From Hofstenia miamia (taxonomy: Eukaryota > Xenacoelomorpha > Acoela), in NCBI GenBank assembly GCA_004352715.1, contig SCFE01000035.1:1491412-1555411 (forward strand): 64,000 nucleotides of DNA. The letters run 5' to 3'. This document shows positions 57,950 to 64,000 of this stretch, piece by piece; the first letter of the stretch is position 1, and each line of letters starts with the position of its first letter. Below the pieces are notes generated by a model. That model made no database searches, had not been told where the DNA came from, and was given only the letters and a program-made list of their open reading frames with translations. The position numbers and the translations under genes were made by a program.

Positions 57950-58129
57950 TTAGTCCACATCACCATATGCGCAGCGTGTTTCAACTAGTAAGTTATAATC
58001 ATTGCCTGTACCGTTAAGTGCTTTACTTGTAAGAAGACGGAACCAGCCATTATCACCCCATGCCGTTCCCCATGAATTTCGGATAATCCAGTATTCCTCA
58101 TCTTCACTGCTTCCAACTCCCCACCCAAC
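57950..58129 (-). CDS. CTSZ: Cathepsin Z gene 2, last exon
   Basis: Encodes 59 residues and TAA: VGWG, then EDEEYWIIRNSWGTAWGD with the catalytic Asn, NGWFRLLTSKALNGTGNDYN and a C-terminal ETRCAYGDVD. By eye about two thirds of positions match the last exon of gene 1 at 17005-17190, so it is a tandem paralogue. The acceptor TTTTAAG precedes 58129 and the exon starts in the same phase as its counterpart. The exons that should precede it would lie to the right; none was found up to 63608, so they are probably beyond the window behind the transposons listed below. Confidence 0.92.
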   Translation of the reverse strand, partial: VGWGVGSSEDEEYWIIRNSWGTAWGDNGWFRLLTSKALNGTGNDYNLLVETRCAYGDVD

Positions 58130-58224
58130 CTTAAAACAATGTGGTTACTTCTACACAACAAAATATAATAAAGAATCCGAACATTTGCTATGTCATGTTT
58201 CAGCTTTTTTCTTAATTATATATA

Positions 58225-59492
58225 GTTGGCTGCAAAAAAATGAGACTAGAAAAAAGGCATATTACTTTTGAACTACTGAACGTAACAACTCAAGAAATGT
58301 ACGCGATTTTAAAGATATATTAAAGGACTATAAGTAAAAAGCATCAAAGTCTAATTTGTTTTCCTCCTGTAGAAATAACTTCATTCAAACGAACTAAAAC
58401 TGATTTCATTAAATTGGACTTCATTTCAGATGTCAAAATGTGTTGACTTTCTTGGATTTTTTCTTTTAAATCGGATATATTTTTCGGATTTTTCTTCTCA
58501 ACGTCATTTTTCAATATCTGCCACACGTTTTCGATTGGAGAAAGAACAGCAGAACTTGGTGGCCATTGCAAAAACTGCACATTATTTTCAGAAAACCAAT
58601 TTTTTGTCGTTGCTGACGTGTGCGGGGTTGCTCCGTCCATCATCATATAAAGCATCAGCATAAGGCATAAATTCAGCTATAATTTGCAATATCTTTGACT
58701 GTCGATTGTGGCTTTTCCGTCTAAAATTTTCAAATAAAACCCACGATAGGAAAGTGCTCCCCAAACCATAATTTTTTGGTCGACTTTGGAACCGCTTTTG
58801 TTGGTCTTGGACATTTCTTTGACGACCACACTTGTACTTTGTTTCTGTGCAGTTGAAATACGCACTCATCAGTTATCCAAACATCTTCAAAAGTGTAGTC
58901 TTTCCATTCTTTCACGAAATTTAATCTTTTTTCTTGATGTTCTTTTGTAATCAGAAGTCGATTTTTTCTGCCAATTTTTGTAACTCCACTTTTTTTCAGT
59001 GTTTTCTGAACTATGGTTTCATGCACAGAGATGTCGGCTTCAGTTTGAAGTCGGTTTGCAATTTTTTTTCCCAGAAGTATAGGGATTTTTGAGAGCAATT
59101 GCGACTGTTTTCTGAATAAATTTTCCAATAATTTTTCGAGGGCGTCCACTTCCTTTTCTTCTTTTGAGAGATTCTCCTTGTCGAATTTTTTTCAGCTTTC
59201 AAAAATAAGTTGATCGAGAAATTTGCGATGTCGCAAAGGCGTTTTCAAGCTGTTTCAACGTTTCCATTCCGAAGAAATCAAGTAGAAACTTTGCAAATCA
59301 AAATAATTTGTTTGGTGTTTTCAAAAAATTACGAAATACCAGTTTAATTAATTAACTTTTTTGTTTGACCATTTTAAAGTTCACAAAATTCTCGTTGTCT
59401 TTTATTTTTATAGTTTTCCTCTAAAACGTCTCAATACGTTTCCACAAAGCGTTAAAAAATAGGTGTTCAGTCTCATTTTTTTTGCAGCCAAC
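58225..59492 (-). mobile_element. Tc1 element, 1.27 kb
   Basis: Inverted ends: GTTGGCTGCAAAAAAATGAG at 58225 and the same inverted at 59492, each next to TA (58223-58224 and 59493-59494). It lies just upstream (in gene orientation) of the last exon of cathepsin Z gene 2, so it is probably an intron insertion. Confidence 0.9.
58344..59202 (-). pseudogene. Tc1 transposase (DD34E), frameshifted
   Basis: The protein is readable in three overlapping frames. RLQTEADISVHETIVQKTLKK and GRKNRL belong to the DNA-binding half, DVWITDECVFQLHRNK holds the first Asp, QKIMVWGALSYRGFY the MVWG motif, MMDGATPHTSATTKNWF the second Asp, and LSPIENVWQILK the Glu. There are 34 residues between the second Asp and the Glu, the Tc1 DD34E spacing. 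Frame changes lie near 58740-58860 and 58670, with another near the start (59011-59150). All catalytic residues are still present, so the copy is only lightly damaged. Confidence 0.88.
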
Positions 59493-59591
59493 TATAGTTG
59501 AGCTTTGCATTATTGAAAAAAATTTAAAAAATATATGAAATCAAATTTCATAAGGAAGCGCCTTTATATGCTTATTCTTACCAAATATAAT

Positions 59592-59745
59592 TGTATAAAG
59601 CAAGAACAATGTAGTAGAACCGACTATATATTAGGCAATATCACATTCAACTAAAATACCAATGACATTGTACAAACACATTTACTACAAATACTAAGCA
59701 CTGGTAAAGAATATTACATGCAACCTATGTAATAACAACGGAAAT
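59592..59745 (-). repeat. 3' LTR of the compact gypsy element
   Basis: Matches 62791-62943, including ACTACAAATACTAAGCACTGG. The inner boundary is approximate because the last eight bases have diverged. Confidence 0.8.
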
Positions 59746-59813
59746 ATTACCCAAAAACCCAAAACGAACAATTATTAATATTTACAACCCTACCATTGTT
59801 CAACTAAATTAGA

Positions 59814-61169
59814 TTTTCAGACAGCCTCCTAGATACAGGAATGGATGGTCTATAAACGGGAACCATTGTGCTTTGCGCGTTTGATTTTTGATGTACGCAA
59901 ACTTTGGTCATGGTCCTTTGAATGCTGGCAAAATTTCTCCTTTGTCGACGGCCAGTCTTGCGGGATGGAGAATACCACACCATGGAGAAATTGAAACGGG
60001 GATAAACCAGTGGACTTGCTTTCAACACGATTGATGTTAAAGATGGCTTCATTCAAATTAGCAGACCAATTTCGACCCGCACTTCTCAAATGGTCTTTCA
60101 AATTCCGGTGAATACTCTCAACCTTTCCATTGCCCTGAGGTTGATAAGGCATTGTTCGCGACAGTTAAATGCCAAATTTAGCTGAAATTCTCTTCCAGAT
60201 TTGAGACAAAAACTATGTGCCGCAGTCTGAATGGATGACCCAAAAAGGGCCCATTCAAAAGATCCAATGATCCCAGATTATCCGTGCAACGTTTTCTGCA
60301 GGAATAGAAGACGCGGCCTTGGCTTTGAGCCAGCGAGATGCGTGGTCGACAATTGTCACAATAAACGAAAATGAGTCTGATTTTGGAAGCAGGCCGACTA
60401 TGTCAACAGCTAGAAATTCACGTGGTTGCACTTCGGGGAACCTTGGTAAATCACCTACGGGGACACACTTCCCATAATTCTTGCATTGATGAAACAAGGA
60501 ACATCTATGAATGATGGCAGAAACCCGTTTCCTAAGTGATTGGAAATGATACCCCTCATCACGCAACAATCGAACTACTTTTCGTACGCCGAAATGTCCT
60601 GAACTATGATAATGATTGATCAAATCATCAATCTGCTGCTCAGAGTCGGAAGTCGCGCATGAAGCAGATAAAAACGGCGAAGCTAATTGATTGAGAGGTT
60701 TGCTTTGCACGACGTAGTCTTCAGGGACTAATTTACTCAACATATCTGTAATCAGATTCTCAGATCCGCGAAGCAAATTGATGTACTGCACATGACGTGC
60801 GTTAGACAGCTGCCTCTTTAATAGTCCGAGTAACGCCTGACGATCCGTGACGATGAAAAAACGACGCCCCCACAAAAGTTGCGTGTAATGTTTAACACCT
60901 GTAACAACTGCAAGGAACCCTCCGTCCATGGCAGAGTAATTTCTTTCAGCATTGCTAAGGACCCTGCTGTAAAACAACAAAGGCGAACCATTTTGAACCA
61001 AAACTGCTACATTGCTTGCATCAACCTCCAATGACAAAGGTAACGACAAGTCCAGATGTAGGTGCAATGCGGATTCGGAAATATTGTCTTTAATCTGCTT
61101 AAATGCCACCTGTGCGTTGTGCGACCAACAAAACTGCTTTGCTTTTTTTATGATGAAAATCGGTTTCAT
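59814..61169 (-). pseudogene. RNase H and integrase of the compact gypsy element
   Basis: From 61169 the minus strand reads 304 codons: QFCWSHNAQVAFKQIK, then LSLEVDASNVA (RNase H Asp), RNYSAMDGGFLAV and IVTDRQALLGLL. Next comes the integrase zinc region (HYHSSGHFGVRKV, HRCSLFHQCKNYG) and VDIVGLLPKSDSFSFIVTIVDHASRW with the first catalytic Asp region. It stops at 60255. In another frame at 60152-59850 MPYQPQGNGKVESIHRNLK carries the catalytic Glu and STGLSPFQFLHG follows. The short stretch between, with the second Asp, is disrupted. Confidence 0.85.
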
Positions 61170-61273
61170 GATCTGGGCATAATTTCTTATAATCCGATTG
61201 AGATAGCTGGCAAACCCGCAAAAATCTTCAGTTTACTTCCTGCTTCTGGGAGGCGTCATCGCTTTCAACTTTG

Positions 61274-61810
61274 TCACCTTCCCCGGATCAGGATGAACTC
61301 CACTTTTGGACACACGAAACCTGAAGTACCGAATCTTGGAAATGGCAAAGTGACACTTCTTTGTTTCAGTTTCAGGTTGTTATCGCGCATCCTGGATAGT
61401 ACAGACCTCAAGGACTGCAAGTGCTGATTGAACGTCGAGGAAGCAATATCATCAATGTATGGTAAGATACCAGTGTTTTGCAAGATCGTCTTTAACAGCC
61501 GCTGAAACGTCGTGGGGGCGTTTCTTAGCCAGTAGAGCATTACTTTGAAGGCGTTGTTGACTTGGAAAGCAGTTTTTTCACTGCCAAAACCCGGATATTA
61601 AGTCGAGCATTGTAAAATAACGTGTTTCCTTGAATTCGACAATCATTTCATCTACGAGTGGCAGGGGTGCTCAACGCTTTTTGTGCAGCTCAAATCATTG
61701 TTGGACGACGCAAATACATCCCTGAAATCTGCCAATAAGCGATCGAGCTGTTCCTCTCTCCTTCCAAGATTATTTTACTTCCAACTTCGCAGTCATGCCG
61801 TTTAAAACCA
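61274..61810 (-). pseudogene. Reverse transcriptase fragment of the compact gypsy element
   Basis: The minus strand from 61540 reads WLRNAPTTFQRLL and GILPYIDDIASST, the GLxNAPATFQ motif and YIDD catalytic box, then HLQSLRSVLSRMRDNNLKLK. Upstream motifs (SPWASP, motif A) are not cleanly readable in 61541-61810, so the first half is decayed or deleted. Confidence 0.8.
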
Positions 61811-61813
61811 CCG

Positions 61814-62399
61814 TCACACTGGTTTTGCACCAGCAAAATTGAAACCCACGCCAAATGCACGCAATCCGTCAAACCCGATTATCACATCGTATGGTGTGTT
61901 CTTCACGACATAAAACTGCAAATGCCGCGTCATTGTTTTCCAGGTCACCCCCAAAATACAGCCATGGCGAAAGACTACGTTTTCGCTGGAAACAGTTCGT
62001 CTCAACCATGATTTACACTCGCAACTAACGTTTAAAGCTAGTGAATTGCAAAACCGTTGCGAGTCAATATTTATAGTCCTGGCAGTATCGAATAGACACA
62101 TAGTATTGAAGTCGGCGATTCTAATATTTTCCATTGGTAACCCAGCCCCACCACATGACGTACTGATTGCTAATGGGACTAGGAGTTGACGTTTTTTGGC
62201 TTGAGGCAGTTTCCTGCAATGTGACCTTTGAATCTGCAGTTGTAGCACTCCAACTCTGACCGACAGCGCCCGAAATGGCCACGCCGCGATGACGAAGAAG
62301 GTGCCACAACCATAACAAAGTCTTCGTTGTCAGGAAAGGTGCTGAGACAATTTGAAAATTCTCGGCCTGTAGCTTTCGCATTTGCTGACAGCCACACAA
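61814..62399 (-). pseudogene. Nucleocapsid knuckle and protease of the compact gypsy element
   Basis: CYNCRFKGHIAGNCLKPK is a CCHC zinc knuckle (C-x2-C-x4-H-x4-C). In the overlapping frame the protease follows, with MCLFDTARTINIDS (active-site DTA in place of the common DTG or DSG) and YDVIIGFDGLRAFG, the ILGxDxL motif. Confidence 0.8.
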
Positions 62400-62432
62400 T
62401 GGCCGGATTGCGTTACTTGGCAGTTAAGGCGT

Positions 62433-62771
62433 CTAGCATGTGGGACCGTATAGCAGCTTCGCCAACTTGGATAACGTAGCATAAGCGGACAATGCCAGTG
62501 AGGGCTGATAAATCATGACGTTTATGAACTCCTTCGTAGGATTAGGTGGCAGCGATCTTCGCAAATATTCTTCTTCAATTGACGCGAGTGCAGTTTTCAG
62601 CATTGTTATAGCTGCAGCCAGTTTTTGCTGCACAGCAAACAAAATATCATCGTCGAGGGCTAGTGAAAGTAACTGCAATTGTTTCGTTTCCTCGATGTTC
62701 TTTTCCACGCAATATGCAGAAAACCATACTCCAAACGAAATAGTTGATGTCGTTAAAATTGGTGATGCCAT
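62433..62771 (-). pseudogene. gag of the compact gypsy element
   Basis: Starts MASPILTTSTISFG only about 20 bases inside the 5' LTR and continues ETKQLQLLSLALDDDILFAV and a helical capsid-like region to 62433. VWFSAYCVEKNIEETKQL resembles the matrix/capsid start of small gypsy Gags. The frame ends before the knuckle region, so the two are separated by a stop or frame change. Confidence 0.65.
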
Positions 62772-62776
62772 GTACT

Positions 62777-62789
62777 GCTGACTGCGCCA
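62777..62789 (-). promoter_or_regulatory. Primer-binding site of the compact gypsy element
   Basis: Reading on the minus strand, TGGCGCAGTCAGC starts one base after the LTR end. TGGCGCAGTC is a form common in gypsy-type primer sites. It lies between the LTR and the gag start codon. Confidence 0.75.
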
Positions 62790-62790
62790 G

Positions 62791-62943
62791 TGTAGAAAGC
62801 AAAAACAATGTACTTCAACCGACCATATATTATGCAATATCACATTCAACTAAATGCCAATGACATTCTACAAACATGTTTACTACAAATACTAAGCACT
62901 GGTAAAGAATATCACATGCAACCTATGTAATAACAATGTAACA
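62791..62943 (-). repeat. 5' LTR of the compact gypsy element
   Basis: Partner of 59592-59745. At 153 bases it is very short for a Ty3/gypsy LTR. Confidence 0.85.
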
Positions 62944-62948
62944 ATAAT

Positions 62949-63315
62949 ACAATGTGTAGTTTAAAATAAAAAACTCAGCACATACTACAAGTGATATCAG
63001 TGATAAACATATACTTGTATTTAACCATTGACGCATTTAAAAATTTCCACATTCATGTAACTTTGAAAAATTTAGTGCTGAAACCGTTTTGTAAAAACGG
63101 AAATTTAGCGATCAGTTCACAATTGTTAATTAGAGGTAGCAAAAGGTCTAGTCATTCAAGTAAAGAAATTCTAGCTATTGTAGATATCGAGTGTGCATTC
63201 AATTAAATAAGCATTGTATTTGAAAAGAGGTTTTGTATGGAAACAAAAAAAGGTCATATATGTAAGGGATATGAAATGTGTGAAAATTTAAAGCGTTATG
63301 AGTAGTATATAGATA
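62949..63315. other. Non-coding stretch
   Basis: AT-rich. A plus-strand frame at 62991-63206 has no recognisable motif. Confidence 0.3.
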
Positions 63316-63402
63316 GTCGTATTTCGTTACACTTTTTTCTGATTGGTCGAGAGGTGGGTCGTATTTCGTCCCACTTTTTTGTGATTAGTCGAGAGGGGTG
63401 GC
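63316..63402. repeat. Tandem duplication, 42-base period
   Basis: GTCGTATTTCGT followed by CACTTTTTT and GATT(G/A)GTCGAGAGG occurs twice, starting at 63316 and 63358. Confidence 0.8.
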
Positions 63403-63530
63403 CTTTGACCTGAGGCGTCGTGGATATTGGCGGGGGGTGTTTTACTGACGTCATGGATGTAATTTTACTAGTTTTTGTGTTATTTATGTGGCCTAATTTA
63501 GTTTGCATTTTTTTACTTTTTAGTTTATAA

Positions 63531-63608
63531 TTTCCCACATAATTACATTTTTTAATGTCCCACATTAACTTACTTTGCATTTTTTACTATCCCACATTAA
63601 CTTACTTT
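63531..63608. repeat. Tandem repeat running into the terminal gap
   Basis: TCCCACATTAACTTACTTT recurs at about 63558 and 63590, with a variant at 63531 (period about 32). The array continues into the Ns at 63609. Confidence 0.8.
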
Positions 63609-64000
63609 NNNNNNNNNNNNNNNNNNNNNNNNNNNNNNNNNNNNNNNNNNNNNNNNNNNNNNNNNNNNNNNNNNNNNNNNNNNNNNNNNNNNNNNNNNNN
63701 NNNNNNNNNNNNNNNNNNNNNNNNNNNNNNNNNNNNNNNNNNNNNNNNNNNNNNNNNNNNNNNNNNNNNNNNNNNNNNNNNNNNNNNNNNNNNNNNNNNN
63801 NNNNNNNNNNNNNNNNNNNNNNNNNNNNNNNNNNNNNNNNNNNNNNNNNNNNNNNNNNNNNNNNNNNNNNNNNNNNNNNNNNNNNNNNNNNNNNNNNNNN
63901 NNNNNNNNNNNNNNNNNNNNNNNNNNNNNNNNNNNNNNNNNNNNNNNNNNNNNNNNNNNNNNNNNNNNNNNNNNNNNNNNNNNNNNNNNNNNNNNNNNNN
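63609..64000. other. Assembly gap at window end
   Basis: 392 Ns up to the end of the window, entered through a tandem repeat. Confidence 0.95.

Larger units (their letters stand above)
59592..62943 (-). mobile_element. Compact Ty3/gypsy retrotransposon, decayed
   Basis: Bounded by short direct repeats of about 150 bases (59592 to about 59745, and 62791-62943), both starting TGTA(T/G)AAAGCAA on the plus strand, with target duplication ATAAT at 59587-59591 and 62944-62948. In element orientation the LTR begins TGTTACA and ends CTACA. The internal part is only about 3 kb and reads gag, knuckle, protease, RT, RNase H, integrase on the minus strand, with sections missing. It belongs to a different family from the element at 25537-40202. 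Confidence 0.88.

Noticed and set aside
1-63608. tRNA genes
   Set aside because: I looked for B-box-like GGTTCGAANCC and found no instance with a plausible cloverleaf around it.

Overview
The window is nuclear DNA from an animal, most likely an AT-rich marine or aquatic invertebrate; the lineage cannot be fixed from sequence alone. The evidence is spliced exons with GT/AG boundaries, a cathepsin Z gene with animal-type exon content, many (AT)n tracts, and DNA and LTR transposons of animal-type families (Tc1/mariner, piggyBac, hAT MITEs, Ty3/gypsy, an RTE-like LINE). There is no operon structure, CRISPR array or bacterial gene. No tRNA or rRNA gene was recognised. The assembly has six N gaps and three single-N joins.

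Host genes, all on the minus strand: (1) an MFS transporter exon resembling SLC18B1 (1500-1780). (2) A cathepsin Z/X cysteine protease gene with exons at 23411-23606, 18471-18652, 18239-18409 and 17005-17190, whose splice phases agree. A signal-peptide exon at 53659-53778 fits as exon 1, which would give a roughly 30 kb first intron. (3) The last exon of a second cathepsin Z paralogue (57950-58129); the rest of that gene would lie to the right of the window.

The space between exons is filled with transposable elements. The largest is an LTR retrotransposon at 25537-40202 (LTRs 25537-26399 and 39351-40202, TSD ATAT) with gag, protease, RT, RNase H and integrase. Downstream of integrase it has an unusual 2.8 kb block of unrecognised, partly overlapping ORFs. 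Two other elements sit inside it: an RTE-like LINE with an intact 1149-residue ORF (29994-33759, near-perfect 15-bp TSD) in RNase H, and a hairpin-rich repeat (34274-35296) near the integrase zinc-finger region. Its reading frames contain many in-frame TGA codons and few TAA/TAG. One TGA falls where RTs of this type carry tryptophan.

Other elements, left to right: a palindrome-bearing MITE (3179-3725), a mariner remnant (6684-6845), a hAT MITE (9462-9760), a LINE RT remnant (10513-10682), a mariner with TIRs (13858-14767), a second copy of the hairpin repeat (22307 onward), a foldback element with a minisatellite core (42565-43207), a Tc1-like remnant (45165-45560), a Tc1 element with IR/DR ends (46804-48103), a hAT MITE (48660-48957), a truncated piggyBac (49815-50893), a 736-bp internally deleted transposon with perfect 32-bp TIRs (54342-55077), a Tc1 DD34E element (58225-59492), and a decayed compact Ty3/gypsy element on the minus strand (59592-62943). 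Nearly all are broken; only the LINE ORF reads through intact.
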